Shown piece after piece: positions 33,590-46,950 of a stretch of DNA of 64,000 nt. The notes below the pieces were generated by a model, which was not told the origin of the DNA, did no database searches, and saw nothing but the letters and a program-made list of their open reading frames with translations. Source of the DNA: Stratiolaelaps scimitus (taxonomy: Eukaryota > Arthropoda > Arachnida > Mesostigmata > Laelapidae); assembly GCA_019614645.1 (NCBI GenBank), contig JABWDB010000004.1:2046001-2110000 (forward strand), read 5' to 3'. Position 1 is the first letter of the stretch. Each line of letters starts with the position of its first letter. Made by a program: the position numbers and the translations under genes.

Positions 33590-34520
33590 CACAGACACGC
33601 ACATAAACGCAAACATAGACCCATCGACAGACTCATTCAGGCATACAGAAACCCACGAAGCCCACGTGGGTGAGCTCATGCAGGGATGGGCTTTTCTGGA
33701 GGCCGTTGGAGGAATGTAGCGACAGCCGCGGTGGGACGCCAGCAGCCCGTGATGATATTTGAAGAGATTGAGTAGAGACGGGCGTCGACCAGAGGGAGTT
33801 ACTCGTGAAGAGGCGAGGCCGCTTCCAACGCCACTGCCCGCGGCTGGGTTCGGACTTCGGCTTCGTGCTCGGCCCCAAGCTCGCTGCCTATCTATGCACC
33901 ACGGGATCCATCGTCGGCGCCGCCTCGTCGTTTTGCTCTCTTGCTTGAAAGGCAGGCCGGTACTGGGCTTCCCGCGTTTCTGAGGTTGCCGGCACAAGGG
34001 ATGGGCCACTTCGGGGACCTTGGTACGAGCGAGGGGAACGCCGGCACGTGGGCCGGACGCACCCCACGTGACGGGTGACTGTGCCAGCGCCACGGAACAG
34101 GAGAAGTGCGAGAGTTCGACGACGGACCGGGACCGACGGGGAATAACAGGGAAAGGAAATAGGCGTATCAGCCGCGTAATCTTGCACTTTTCATTTTGAA
34201 GAAGTGCACCCTCGAGGACGAGGGAGCCGTCCTTGCGGCCGCCCTACACGCCCCGGTGAAAATAGATCCCCAATTTCCCGAGCCGAGGGGGTCCGATTGA
34301 AAAGATATGCGATACATCCTGCTTGCCGAGGAGTATGGGGAGAAGCTCCATTTCGAGGGAAGAGCGCCCCTGTCGCTGAGATACGCCAACAAAAAATACT
34401 ACTGCCAATGCCGACGCCGCTACCAGCGTCACTGCCACAACACACGACCGTCTAAGCGAGCCAGACAGCGTGTGTAAGAAAGGCCGAGGAGGAACGCACT
34501 GAGATACAGAAATATGGACA
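33590..34520. other. GC-rich block
   Basis: High GC and CpG with CACGTG/CCCACGTG words near 33662 and 34046-34070. Frames of up to 178 codons are open on the minus strand, with competing frames on the plus strand. No domain seen. Possible regulatory or 5'-UTR region. Confidence 0.3.
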
Positions 34521-35048
34521 AGCGAATCTCAGTAGCAGAGCGGGCAGGGCCTCATGGAGGAGATGGTAAAGCGCTCCGACCATGCGCTGCTTCCAATGGC
34601 TGATTGCAATGGTTCTAGCAGTAGTGCCCGTTGTGGTTCTGCTGGGTATCAGCCGGCACGACTAGCCGGTTGGCGGATTTCGGCAGACCAACATTTCGAG
34701 CAGCTACGGACTGAGAAAACGAGAAGTGGAACCAGCAGGATACCGAACGAGGGGAAATAGATCGAGATTCATTGAGCTGGCCTCTTCCCTTGTCTCTACA
34801 CTTCGTGTGTTTGTCTAACCTTTGCTCTCTATCTCCCTATTTATTTTGCATTCACTTGTCTGAGCACTTACGCCTACTGCATAGAACGTATAAAGACGCG
34901 GCATCCGCTAACTCCGTAGGCATCTGTCGAATGCATTCGAAGAACTGATGATATGTGCAATGCGAGGAGCTGCCTATGAAGACTCCCACTAAAAGACGAA
35001 TCCGTATGTCATTATGTGTTGTAATTTCCGAGGTGGTTAGAAATATAG
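34521..35048. other. Non-genic stretch
   Basis: Nothing recognised. Confidence 0.5.
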
Positions 35049-36060
35049 TTATGTCAATCCAAAGGAATACAACTGTATGTGTTTACGGTAACCTAGAAGG
35101 CTGAATCTCCAGCTGTAAAAAGCTGGAAACAGTCTGTAGAATCCTTTCGGTATTCGAGCAGCGCGTTTTCGGACTGTATCCGGGATACTCACCGGGCATG
35201 TTGCGACGCTTTTCCATGGAAGACATCTCCATTTCCGTGCTCCTACCAACTAACTTGTCCAAATCGCCTTCGCCGTAATTCACTTGAAGGGATAACGTGC
35301 GCTGCTAGAAAAGATATTCTGAGAGTCACGCAATGCAACCGTTATCAAATAGGCACCCAACTAGCACGCCCAAATAGACAAACAATTACGCAATTCGTAA
35401 TAAACCCTTAGGTATGCTTTGTTTAGTTCGTTCGAACATCCCAAAAGTTACATTAGCCCTTTTTTTATTTTTATCAACGCGTTTAAAAAGAAACGCAAAC
35501 GTTTGAGTTTCTATTTGCATACTTTTCGCACCATTTTATTTCAATGGCTTCTCTTGCGTGGTCTTTCGTCATATAAGAAGTATTGAGTAAAAGCTGTGCG
35601 ACATCTTTCCTCATGTTTGATCCCTACATTTTAACGCAGAGTTTCATTCGAATTTCCGGGTCGGGAAAGTGTGAACATTTACATAAGCTACGTATTAGAA
35701 CTAACGCTAACCACCTGTGATTGAGAGTACCCCAAATATTGATTGAACACCTCGCAAATGCATGTACGACTACTTCAGTTCTCTTAAGGTAGGCGCAATC
35801 CGGTGTTAAATGCACCGCTTCGATGAGAACGGTGGATTGGTACCACACTGGTAATCGCATGTCTCCTTTAAAGCGCGATTCAGCATAAGCGCCCTCAGGG
35901 TTGGAGCAGGTAAGTTGTATGTTTTAAAACGTGTTGGTCCCCGTTGGACTCCCGGGCACACTCGAATGTAACTAACATCAACTGGCAGGTCCATTTTTAT
36001 AACCATATCTTCAGGGTATAAGGCAATATCAGGGACATATGAGGACATCTATTTGATGTG
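35049..36060 (-). pseudogene. Unidentified frameshifted coding-like stretch
   Basis: Three successive minus-strand frames read like one or two decayed proteins. From 36048: PEDMVIKMDLPVDVSYIRV and GPTRFKTYNLPAPTLRALML, then a one-base-type shift near 35860. Next: MRLPVWYQSTVLIEAVHL, CAYLKRTEVVVHAFAR, SHFPDPEIRMKLCVKM, a stop near 35625, and then NMRKDVAQLLLNTSYMTKDH. Further down, 35283-35083 gives EMSSMEKRRNMPGEYPGYS, again with a possible shift. The composition is balanced and codon-like, unlike most frames here. I do not recognise the family. It may be a processed pseudogene, an old mobile element, or an endogenous viral remnant. Confidence 0.4.
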
Positions 36061-36535
36061 TTCTATGATCCAGTTTCCAGCAGGCTAATCCTCGAGATGA
36101 TTCAGTTCGCAGTGGGATGACACCCAGATAATGCAGGATGATGTCCAACGGGTATTACGAAGCTATCGTTAAACGAGCTTTCCAAACGATATGAGAACCT
36201 ATGGAAAAAGCTTCCTATATCGAGAAGAAAGTGGCTGATGCTATAATTGCTGTCCTACCGCGTACCCGTTCTATTTAACAGCACCACAAAATAGGTTCGA
36301 CTCTAATCTGTAGGAGAACGTCTGTTCTATTGCTTGGGGTGGGATTATCACCAATGACCAGACGAAATACAAGGTCGAGTGGGAATTTACGAGCTAGTTG
36401 GGACTGGGACATATAAGCTGAAATTGCTGTGGTATTTTTAAAGTACGGAAAACTTGAAACATGCCTATATCCATGCCACAGTTTGACGAGTTAAAACCCA
36501 ACCAAGTGTCAATGGGGGTATTCAAATTAGGTAAA
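36061..36535. other. Non-genic stretch
   Basis: Nothing recognised. Confidence 0.5.
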
Positions 36536-36539
36536 CACT

Positions 36540-36680
36540 TGTCAAGGGTGGGTTCGATCCCCACCGTTGCACATTTGCATTTTCAAGAGGTTGTCCGTCT
36601 AATGAAGCAAGGCCGAAAGCAGTACCGTGGACGTTAAATGTTGGCTGTGGGTCGGCCCGGAAAATTTATAAGGGTGGGTT
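36540..36680 (+). mobile_element. SINE family 2, copy B
   Basis: The best copy of the family. The T-arm is intact (GTGGG, TTCGATC, CCCAC at 36548-36564), followed by GTTGCACATTTGCATTTTCA, GTCCGTCTAATGAAGCAAGG, CCGAAAGCAGTACCGTGGAC and GTTAAATGTTGGCTGTGGGT CGGCCCGG. The 5' part of the tRNA-like head is not clear. Confidence 0.8.
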
Positions 36681-36795
36681 ATTCGCTTCTTTTAAAGTAA
36701 AACGTCAAGCTTCAATCCATCTAGGATCCGTGAGGTTCTTTTCCTACCATACCTCCTATCGGGCTCAGGGGCCTTAGGCAAGGCCCGTGAAACGC

Positions 36796-36819
36796 TATAT
36801 ATATATATATATATATATA
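36796..36819. repeat. (AT)n microsatellite
   Basis: About 12 TA units followed by ATACATACATATAT. Confidence 0.9.
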
Positions 36820-39800
36820 CATACATATATTTAAATTGAGTAAGCTAGATATCTTCGGCTGTGAGCTACAGGGACTGTATTAACTCATTACGTAGTCAAT
36901 ATGTTACCTAAATTTATTAGGTTATCTCAATTAAACTTTCGGCCCTCGGAACTTTGACTGCTTTCAGGTGACACAATACTGGCTAACCAACTTCGCCGGC
37001 GGCAGACCGGGCAATCAGTTGGCTGTCGACGAAAACTCTCAGAAATATTTCTGCGGTGTTTTTTCTCGTCGTTCTCCAACGCTAGCTTGTTGCTGACCTT
37101 CAGTGATAATCGGTGTATGTGTTAGGCATTTGTAACTTGGTTGACGTATGTACTATGCAGCCAGCCCCTGTTTCCTCATCCGTCGGTTTATTTTCACTAA
37201 CGAAGCGAACTTATTGTTCTTTGAAACACATAGGAACGCTAATTCAGAATACGCAACTGACACGAATCTCACGCAGAAATTATATTGGCGTTTTCAGAGG
37301 TTTTGATACTTTTATCTCAAGAATGGAACAGAGATGATAGTCCGGTACCTTGAATCACGTTCATATAAATTTAGAGGGTTTATAAAATGCTGATTTGTTT
37401 ATTGTAAGTGTAATGAACATTTCGGGTGCATGAGATGCGTCACACAATAGCTGGTATGCAGATATTTGGGTATGAATTCTATATCCATGCGATGCTACTA
37501 CGCAGGTCACGGGATCAGCGACACGCTGTATGCCCCGGTAGCAATGCTACCATGTATAGTCAGTATTTTTGGCTTACCCATTTAAAATCGATCATGCTTT
37601 CAAGAGGTGCACATTAGTCGTCGGTTTAAATTTGACAAACTCGTTTAATTCCCTAATAGATATTGAATGAAAACTTTATGATGAGATTATATCAAGAAGT
37701 AAGGAAATTCTCGAAAATATCATATACAACGCTCTCGATCATTGTATTACAACCGTGGAGTGCACGGACCAATTCACGTAGGATGTGGCTTAGAAGACTT
37801 CAATGTTGGGTGCATCACCAACCCAACGGTTCCCATGAACGATCGATATACCCGTAACTTCGGTGCAATGCACAGGCTTCGTTAATACATTTAGCCACGA
37901 ACGACCGAACCTCTTGGGAGACTCGACGAGGGAGGGGCCAGTGATGGCAGTAATAAGCGACGGAACGCCAAAAAGGGTTCTCACCTCACACTTTACTAAA
38001 ATGTGAATTGTGCCCAACTTCATCAACGCACCTCGCTCCTGCACCATTCTGAAACCTCTGAAGTCGTTGCGTGGCAACCACCGCGTCTGCCTAACTTCAC
38101 CAGGGGTCCCCGTCCCAGGGAGCAGCTCGCGGCTCGCTTCGCTCCGGAACTCGTGCTACGGTTACCGACTCGTGGTGCCAGTCAAAGCCTCAATTTTAAA
38201 GCGCATATTTTACTCGAGCGGCCTAGATGAGTCGCAAATGCGAGTCTACTTTGAATATATTTCTCGTTAACCCGTTTTCCCTCTCGAGCGAATGCTTATG
38301 AAGTCGGGGGGCCCGTGTTTGAGGACTTTTGTACGAGTCTTTTGCTGCGGCTGGGAGCCGCGTTCCCATTGCGAATTCACCGACTCCGTGTCTGTTTTGA
38401 GAATAACTTTCACCACCGCCACTACCGCCAGGCATAGTGTACGTTGTATACGTTACGAGTGACATTAGCCCATAGAGTCTCGGATCTTGTCTTGGGCCCG
38501 TAGTACCGCAGTACGTTAGAGGAAAGTGCAGCTTATCATAGGTGACAATGAACGCTATGTCCGACTCTGGCCAACACCTCGCTCCAATGCTAACTGCGCT
38601 TTCGTCAACGAGAGCCTAGGACGAACTGTCTGTCGACTCGACGTGAAGTAGATGCGGATGATAGCACGGAAAGCAGGCAGCAAGTATAAGGACGAATTTG
38701 CGCGATCAGTTGTCTGATCAGCGGAATCCAACAGAGATAAGATTAGAAGAAGGGATTACAGGTAGGCTAGCTACCTCGGTCGAGAAACAGAGTTGGCTGT
38801 ATATTTACCAGCGGTAAACGATTTCTTTAATGATAAACGCATCCTAATACTGACGAATATCGGGTTCGAGACGAACTGTGGCCCCGCCCGGGAAAAAAAA
38901 CTGATAACAACAGCTCACATAAGGTGTTCGTGGACGAAAATAAAATTTATTAAAACGTGCACACCACTTATTCCAAGCATTGTCTTACATCTTCGGTGTG
39001 CAGCTGGCGTCGACCCCTCCTCCTTTGAGGTATTTTTCGTTGCTTTTTATTAGAGCCGAGATATCTCGTTTTATTATTAAAATATGGTTGTATGCTATAA
39101 AGTACAATTGCCTAGTCACATTCACAGGCATGGTGATTATTACAACCACAGCTTAAGATGCTTCGATGTTCTCCATATGAGCAAATGACTGATCATATCC
39201 GTGCTCGGCATTACAAATCCTTTCCTGCTGTCCATTGAACAAACAAGACCGAGAGGTTAATCAAAAGATTCGTCGTCACCGTAGTTTCCAAAAGAAGAAA
39301 AAGATCGGTTTTAATGTGCGACGATTTAGATTACACCGGCGTTCAACCTCACAGAGGAACCTGCTCGGTGTTTTTTTTGAGTGAATCCATGTCACCAATT
39401 TTAATGTCGGGTTCCAGACAATCGACACATACAGTCGAAGGGGGACAACATGAGATTCACACAGTTTTAGATGACAGGCTGAGTGAGTGTAGACCCAAGG
39501 CTCGCAAAATCCAGCTGCATATTACAGAGCCCCTTTTGCAATGTATCCAACCTATTTGCTGAATGCTTGAATTCCACAAAACCTTGGATCGCCCTGCGGA
39601 TCGCACTGCTGTTTCGTGCCTTTTCCTTCAAAGTGACTTGAGATTTTGCATATTCCTATCTCGGCGATGGCGCGAACCGTTTTCTTGCACCATTTGTTAC
39701 TCACGCCTATTACACCACAAACACCACCATGACGAAAACCACCACTTACCCTCAAAACATCATAATCGCGTTCAAAACGGTACTGGGCGTTTACGCCCAC

Positions 39801-40230
39801 TTATTTTTAATGCATTGTTTTTCCTAGCTGACCCTCTTTCTATCTCAGGCCACGGTAGGCCGTGTAGCCCTGTTTCAGGGACCTGTCAGAGGAGACGGCT
39901 CATGCGAGAGCAATTGTAGCTATGAGTAGGGATTATTCATCACTATGATTCTTATTTTAGCCGGATTCGGGTGGTTGGTTATAACGCTTTGTGGTACATA
40001 ACTCTGAGCTGTGCAAAGTGTGCCGGGCAAAAGACGACAAGATCGACTCGCTACGGCCATCCAAGACCCTTAAATATAATATAATTGAGTCTGCTGTATT
40101 TCACATCACACTAACTGTCAGTGCGAATTTCGTTGATATCGGATCAAAATAAACACTGTTGCCTTCGCGAGTCTCCTATGTCCTTTACTTTATTTATTTA
40201 ATCACTCGGGCTTAGTAGGTATGCCTTGCT
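36820..40230. other. Long non-genic stretch
   Basis: About 3.4 kb without recognised gene or repeat family. A modestly GC-richer patch at 37.9-38.5 kb has frames open on both strands. Confidence 0.5.
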
Positions 40231-40234
40231 ACGG

Positions 40235-40391
40235 TGGCAGCGCGACGATTCTACAAGTATTTGCGGCTAAGTCTTTGGCGGTAAAAGCCGGAGGAAGCAG
40301 GTTCGAATCCTGCGACGTGACATATAACGTCTTTTCAGCACTGTAAAATTGCAGGTCTTTTAATAAACCAATAACATCTTTACCTTTACCC
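40235..40391 (+). mobile_element. SINE family 1, copy F (best-preserved head)
   Basis: tRNA-like head with GCGGCTAAGTC (A-box region), an arm CTTTGGCGGTAAAAGCCGGAGG, and a perfect T-arm: GCAGG (40297-40301), TTCGAAT, CCTGC (40309-40313). This is followed by GACGTGACATATAACG, CAGCACTGTAAAATTGCAGG, TCTTTTAATAAACCAATAAC and TTTACCTTTACC. The variable-arm region is long, as in class II tRNAs (Ser or Leu). Confidence 0.82.
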
Positions 40392-40503
40392 GTCCATTGA
40401 AATGGACCATCATGGATGCATCGACCATACTGTGCTCAGTAATTGTGAAGGTTTCCCTGATATCTCTCCTGGCTCACATACCTCCGTTTTTAGATGATTA
40501 CCC

Positions 40504-40812
40504 ATGTTGCAGTTGCGACGACGGGCAGAATTTTTCCTCTGGTTCAAGGAATATTTCAGTTTTCTGCTGCGCTCCCTCGTTTCAGACAAAGTGTCCACAA
40601 GTGATATCGTTGTTACGTCAGAAGGGGTTCTCAGGAATCAAAGTTCGCCTATTATTGTAACGTTCTTAGATGTAAACAGAAACTCCGTTGTGCCGGCACG
40701 TCGTTTTACAGTAACCGCTCCCAACTGTTTGAATATGCCAACTTGTCTTGCGCTAAAAGTAATGCTGGAGCTGAACTCTTCCGCGTGTTGGAAAGCGTCG
40801 CGGGTACACTGA
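40504..40812 (+). CDS. Uncertain open frame between two SINE fragments
   Basis: A frame of about 100 codons (SDKVSTSDIVVTSEGVLRN, PIIVTFLDVNRNSVVPAR) with balanced composition. A second frame is open over its first half. No start context, splice sites or family recognised. It is delimited by SINE copies on both sides and may be unrelated unique sequence. Confidence 0.15.
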   Translation: MLQLRRRAEFFLWFKEYFSFLLRSLVSDKVSTSDIVVTSEGVLRNQSSPIIVTFLDVNRNSVVPARRFTVTAPNCLNMPTCLALKVMLELNSSACWKASRVH

Positions 40813-40829
40813 AGACTCCACTAGTTATT

Positions 40830-40880
40830 GGCCGAAAGCGGTACCATTGACATTAAATGATGGCTGTGAGTCAGTCGAGG
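40830..40880 (+). mobile_element. SINE family 2, copy C (core fragment)
   Basis: GCCGAAAGCGGTACCATTGA and CATTAAATGATGGCTGTGAG TCAG match the core of the 36.5-kb copy. Upstream tRNA-like sequence is absent. Confidence 0.65.
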
Positions 40881-43800
40881 TTATGGGTAATGAGTTAAAC
40901 CTTCCTTTCACCGAGGTTTGTTTATATTATATTCGAAGACAATATTACATCTGCTTTAGGCTCGATCTGCCCTACCCATGGTTGGCTGTTTAACTTTAAC
41001 GGATGTCATTTAGCTTGAAATTCAAATAGCAATGGACTCGACTAAGGCTCCGTCACTCCTGATTCGTATTGGTTCATCTATCGTGAAGTCCGACATACGA
41101 GTAACGATGAGAAAGAAGGAGATTGTTAAAACCTTTGAGTTGTTTGGCCTCTGGTTACTGTGTTCCGCACTCCTCAAAGAGGAATGCGAGTCGATCCACT
41201 GCAGTTCTGCAGGGAGCCGATTCCTTTTTTACCCAGTATTAGATAACTCGGCCTAGTCTTCCATGGGCATCTTAGATGGCACGCTCATGTTGGAATAATG
41301 TCACAAAAATGCCGTGCAGTCATCGCACCCATTCTGTGTCTCAAAGGGAGAGGATTTCGTATCGAAAGTTTGCTTCTTATATTTACCAAATGATTCTTAT
41401 TCCTCTTTTCTGCTACGGGATATCAATTTGAGGGAGTGGCTATGAAGTTATTAGTCGTCGGACGAAAGTCATTCAGAACGACGCTCTATGGGAAGTGGTT
41501 GGAAGAAACCGTGGGGATTCAGTCTCAGACGTTTTTCCGGCATACAGCCTCCTCCCCAATAGCCAACTGTGCCAGGCGCACACTGCACTTCTGGCTTTCA
41601 AAATCGTTAGAGGTCGTATCCCTCTGACATCGTTTTGCCAATAACTGTCATTGTCAAAGGAACGACCCGTCATGCAACAGAATGTCGGAGGCCAAATGCG
41701 ATAAGGGTGTATACCTGCTGCTGTCTGAGGCTTGTTTTCGAGAAGGATCTGATAACTTAGGTTAGCTAAAAGAGTTCTCGCTTGAAGTTGAAAAAGTATT
41801 GCTGTTCAAAAGGCTTGAGATGCAATTCCATGCCGTTCATCGGTCTCTGGTCGTCGTGGAATCGGCTGTCTGTCGATATTTGCCGGCACAACCTTTGACA
41901 CTCCTCATGGTCTCAAGTATAGCCAAGGGTGGACGAGATGAGCGTCTTAGCAGAGCTTACCCATTTTTACGTGTAGATGCTTAGGAAAGGTTCTTTTGCA
42001 ACTCTGGGACTTGAACGTTCCCCAAGCGTTCTCATCCTTGAATGCCGTTCAAGGCGAGTGGTGTATATATATATATAAATACATATATAGATCAAGCATA
42101 TCGTGTATCCATAATTGTCGTCAGACTCTCACGCATACACGCATATTTGGATAATGTTTATTATACATTGTTAACTTTAAAAAATGCATTATTATACAAT
42201 ATTCAATATAGATCGCTCGCTCACCTGTCGCATGTTTGCCCGGTACGTAATTTCTATCGTGATGCAGCGCGAATTTCTAATTATTTATTATTTCTAATTA
42301 GTTCTAATGTGAAGCCATGCGGTGCTTTCAGCACTTTCCGTGCTCTTGCAGGTATCTGCGCGCGGATATTTGCCTCATCATAATCATTTGCACGATATAT
42401 TAATATCTCATACTGTAACTCCCATTCGTTACATAGATATAGGAATACAAACGTGGAAGACTTGCTACTTGTTACAGGAAGACGTTCTAGTGAATTTCTC
42501 CGTTTCTGTTCTAAGATGTAATGTGCGTATGTGTACAAAATACACGAGTCTGGAAAGCGAGTCTAGGCTGCTTGCTTGCCTTCCTTATACAGGAGCCGCA
42601 GCAGCAGCTGCTGTAGTTCCGGTTCGTGTTATGTTCGTCCATTGATGAAGCTGTTTCTATAATCGAATTAAAAGTTCGGGGACTAGCAAAGAGCAGGATG
42701 ATTAATGTCGAGGCCGTCGTGTGAATTATAGCGTGGCGCGTCTATACATGGCCTGGTAGTACAACCAGCTGAATAGTTCGAAGCTACCATTCCATTGAGA
42801 TCATAACCTAAACCCGTCCGTCCCTACCACCTCCCGCGACCTCTCGGCAACGCAGCACACTCCTTGACGTTGAGCAGAGGGTAGCAGCTATTCGGAGAGG
42901 GTCTACGACGCTCCCTGGATTACTGCTCGACGTCCACGCGGCGGCCTCTCGGCGGGCGTTCACGTCATGACCAGTTAAGCTGAAATGTATCTGATTGAAG
43001 GAAGCTGTCCGACTGCGATACTAGTGAAGTTAGCAATAAAACAAGCCTTAAAAGTGTAGCTAATGGGTTAATGCAGAACACAGCTAACGGTTGTGTTCGT
43101 TCGGGCGAAGACGAATGTCAACGGGGCACAAGTCCAAGCTGATGCTCGAAACAGCATTGACAACACGATTAGCCGATGCGAGGTCACATGCCTGAACAGG
43201 AAACATACGAAGCTGTACATAAGCGTATAATGTTGGCAGATAAAGTCTCGGATATGACAACGATTACTCAGGTTCATCGTGTGAACATGATAACTAAAAC
43301 GAAACAAACAATTAAATTTAGTGACAAGGGTAAATAGTAATGGGGTTTCAGTAATCATTGTCTTAACGTGATAATTGAAGCATCGTAAACGACATTCAGA
43401 TCGTTCTGTGACAGATATAAGGCAACACGAATACTGGCGCTATTTTTTGGGTGCTTCACAGAGTCTTCGTAGAATTTATTTTATTTCTTTATTATTTTTG
43501 GTATCGGGGACCGCCAGCCATTTGATTTTTTGCTGAGCAACTGACCGACTCTTCATTTCACATAATATTCATAGAAGAACATAATATTCGTTCAATGAAT
43601 TTTCAGATTGCAAGCCATGCCATATAATGCATTCATAGCGTAAAATACCTCATCGAAAAGATACCGATCCTATTGGCTTTCGATACAAGTGTCTTGATTG
43701 TGTACAGATTCGGGTACATAAGGTTAGTTGGAATTAACGCTGCCAAAATACAAAATAAGTTAATATATACTCGTTTTAAATATTAGATATATTTTCCAGA

Positions 43801-44340
43801 TCGTTTCATTCATTCCATCCTGCTCCAAATCAACAATAAATATGCATCTAGAAACATGATGAAGAAACTAAAATTGAATACAAATCTCGGGCCCAGCTGA
43901 TCTATTCTGATCGAGCTGATCTAAGCGTCCCCGTTTGCATGTAGCTCTGTCGCAACGCCTTTGTTTACAGCATTCCAAAGCAACGAGGGAATAGGTAAAT
44001 TATAATTGACATGTACGTGTGTTTTCGCCCATTGATACTCCGACAATGCTCAATATATGCAAGCAACGTGAGTACCTTGTAAGCTCACTATCAATGTCCA
44101 GTCGTTCGTCCTGTGTATGAGTGTACATGCGTCGTCTCTTTGTTGTTGTTATATACGGCCTTGTCCAGATTCTCTTACCTGTCCGGTTGTCCTGGCCTAG
44201 CTGGTTCATACAGCCCGCGATCAGATATTTGAGTGCTGGACAACACCTTCAGTGTACACTTCAGCAGCTGCATCGAGATTCCCACTCAGCAGGTCCTTGG
44301 GAATTAGGCCCAGCATTGGATAGCACCATCAGATAGGAAG
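40881..44340. other. Long non-genic stretch
   Basis: About 3.5 kb with no supportable gene. A short TA run lies near 42064-42077. Confidence 0.5.
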
Positions 44341-44880
44341 GAGCGGCTCTCTGGCCGTAGGCCCACAAACGCACCCTCTCAAACGACGTCCTTCTCCCAG
44401 CTTCATGTCGAGTGTGTGGCCATTGCTATACGAATTCAGCAGCATCCTCGGACGGGGTCAGCGTCGACGTTTCTTATTTACGAGCAGGTCTCCTCTATCT
44501 CCTTTTTGCCGTAGAGGCGTTCCCGCAGCTCCCCGCACGGTCGGGCCGGCAGGCCTTACGCGGACCTTCGTCCTCACGCTCGCAGGGCAGGGCCGCACAG
44601 GATAGGACGTCTGTCTACGGCTCACTCTTCACTCTCTTCAACTGCCGCTAGCACTGCTGTTACTGCCGGATCCGAATCACGTCACCAACTCGTCGCAGCA
44701 GCACATGCGCTTCCTGGCTGCCTAGTTCTCCTTGGCGATTCCCCTCACCCTGAGCATGGGCATGCCAACCGATAGAAGCGCGCCCATGTCGCTCCACCCT
44801 CGAACGCACGTGCTTATATACTGACGTACACATGTACGGACACCTTCCGCTGAACGTCGTATTTTATTTCGATTGCGTCG
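44340..44880. other. GC-richer patch
   Basis: Moderately GC-rich, pyrimidine-rich DNA with competing open frames. No domain recognised. Confidence 0.3.
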
Positions 44881-46950
44881 TATGAGTACCTCGTTGCAGA
44901 ACATAGAAGACGCTGTTGCTGGTGGAGGATGCGGTTCTCATAAAAGTCACCTATACCGCCGATTCGTTTCTGTGTCGATGCCGACGGCGACCGCCCGTCG
45001 CTACACTCCGAGTGCCGCGTTTCGCAATAGCAGTAAGACGATAGATATTTAGAGATTGATAGAAGATGTTCTTGCTCAGTTCGTTCGAGGCGGCGGGGTG
45101 TGATGCAAGTCGGCAAATTGTGAGTAGAGTCTGATAAGCTAATTACGAATGGCTCGGCCAGCTCGGCTTCGTTACGATGCCCTAGTACACATCTCCATGA
45201 TGACGATTTAAGGCTCCAGCTTAGCTGGGCCGGTTCTGGCAATCGGGCGATGATATTCGGAACCCGTGAAGCGTTGGGATTTGCTGACGCCCGTCTACGT
45301 TTCAAGCAGGAAACCTTTCGTACTTAACCCTATTCAGATAATAAGTAGATGCGTATGGCGACATAATATTATTAATATTATATATATTGAGCATTATATA
45401 TTGAGCAGCATCCGCATCGCTTCATATGCGATATACGGGATACAACGTATGGGGATGAGACCTCTCTATTTGTTTCTTTGTTGCTATAAGCTGTTAAGAC
45501 GGGTCTGTTTAGAGATTGGCATAGTCAATCTGAGCAATATATGGCAACAGGTTAGTAATAATTGGATCCGTGATATGGTGCTGGGCGCTTCGAGGACGAA
45601 ATCTCTATATGGATTTGGCTGAATCAATTAGTGCCAAAGAGTGGAAAAATCATATTAGGAAAAATAGGATGAACTATAACGATAGGCTGGAGTTTGATGT
45701 CATCGGATGCAGCGTGATCTGATCTATAACGCCTTCTCTGGCCGATCCTGAGTGATTTACTGTCACTTGTTCCCATCAACAGATTCGGATCTGCAAGCAC
45801 GTCTTAAACATACAGTCATGTTCTGAGGTGTGAATGTTCTTGCCCCATAAATTTTATCAGCGTTCGGGGTCGTCTACTACCGGGAGGCTTAGTATCACTA
45901 ACGGAGGGGTGTAGGATAAAAATAAGGGTTTACCCGTATCGTTTAACATGAACGAAAATGCCATTTCTCAAGGATCTACACGGAGAAGTGTCGCTATAAG
46001 GGCGTTCTATAGAAGAGAACACAGGAAGGGAGGGGTCGTGTCTGATGCTCGGACGTCGGTTGTTCTGTGTAGCTGCTTAGAAATTGTGCTATCAAGCTAT
46101 ATGCTGAAAGGAGGGTGCCAGACTACTTTTATAATGGACGTAGTCGACGGCAGACGCGGTTGTGAAGAGCTGACAGCTGACGGCCCCACTCATATATTGG
46201 CGGCTTCGTTAGGAACCCTGTGGATATTTTAATATTCGAATTCGTTCTGCTGGTGTACCACTCCTACGAAAGGGTCTCACTCTTGGGTGTATACGCACGT
46301 TACACAACCATAAACACTGCGCTTAGATGCATGCATGTAGGACCTAATAGACTATTTACTGATAAATTATTGGAGGAGTCCTTTTGTGAATTACTTAGCT
46401 GGTTAGTAGATATGTACCTCAGGGCATTAGGCCGTCGACGTTCGAATTGATTGGAAGTCCATAACTTTCCTTGCTTAACACAAAAACCGCTTGAATAGGA
46501 TATGCGAGTGTTTCGCTTTAACTTGAACGAGACCTAGGAGAGTGGATGGCGGTAGACAGACAATCGCAGTGACTCCCACGGTACTCTGGCGATGAAAGAA
46601 TCATCCTGCCCCAGAGGTGTGCGCAAATGCATTTCCGCATTTCGTTAATAATAACAAAGATAAAGAAAAGAGCGTACGATAGCAATCATGATGATACTTA
46701 CGCATTGCACCTGTAAACGAAAGTGTGGTGAAACTTCGATGAGGACTGCCTTTATCCGTTTTACCGTAGAAGAAGCAAAACCTTACCGAAAGCAGATTTC
46801 GATTCTGTTGCATGATATAGAATCTTTCTTCCTTCGCTTCCCCGGACTAAAATGGTCGTTAGCTTCGCCTGCTTTGTCGCCTCTAATTGTTAAGTACTAA
46901 TGTACGTTAGAGAAACGATAGCCAAAAAAACGAAAACCAACCCCCCGGCC
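44881..46950. other. Non-genic stretch
   Basis: Two adjacent + frames (45948-46232 and 46220-46450) and a minus frame of 163 codons (44814-45305) are open, but none shows a recognisable family or gene context. Confidence 0.45.

Noticed and set aside
33557..34093. A 178-codon minus-strand frame
   Set aside because: GC-rich low-stop region with several overlapping frames. No domain.
40235..40320. A functional tRNA gene (+)
   Set aside because: The T-arm is perfect, but the acceptor stem is not, and the unit continues into the SINE-1 link and tail shared with other copies.
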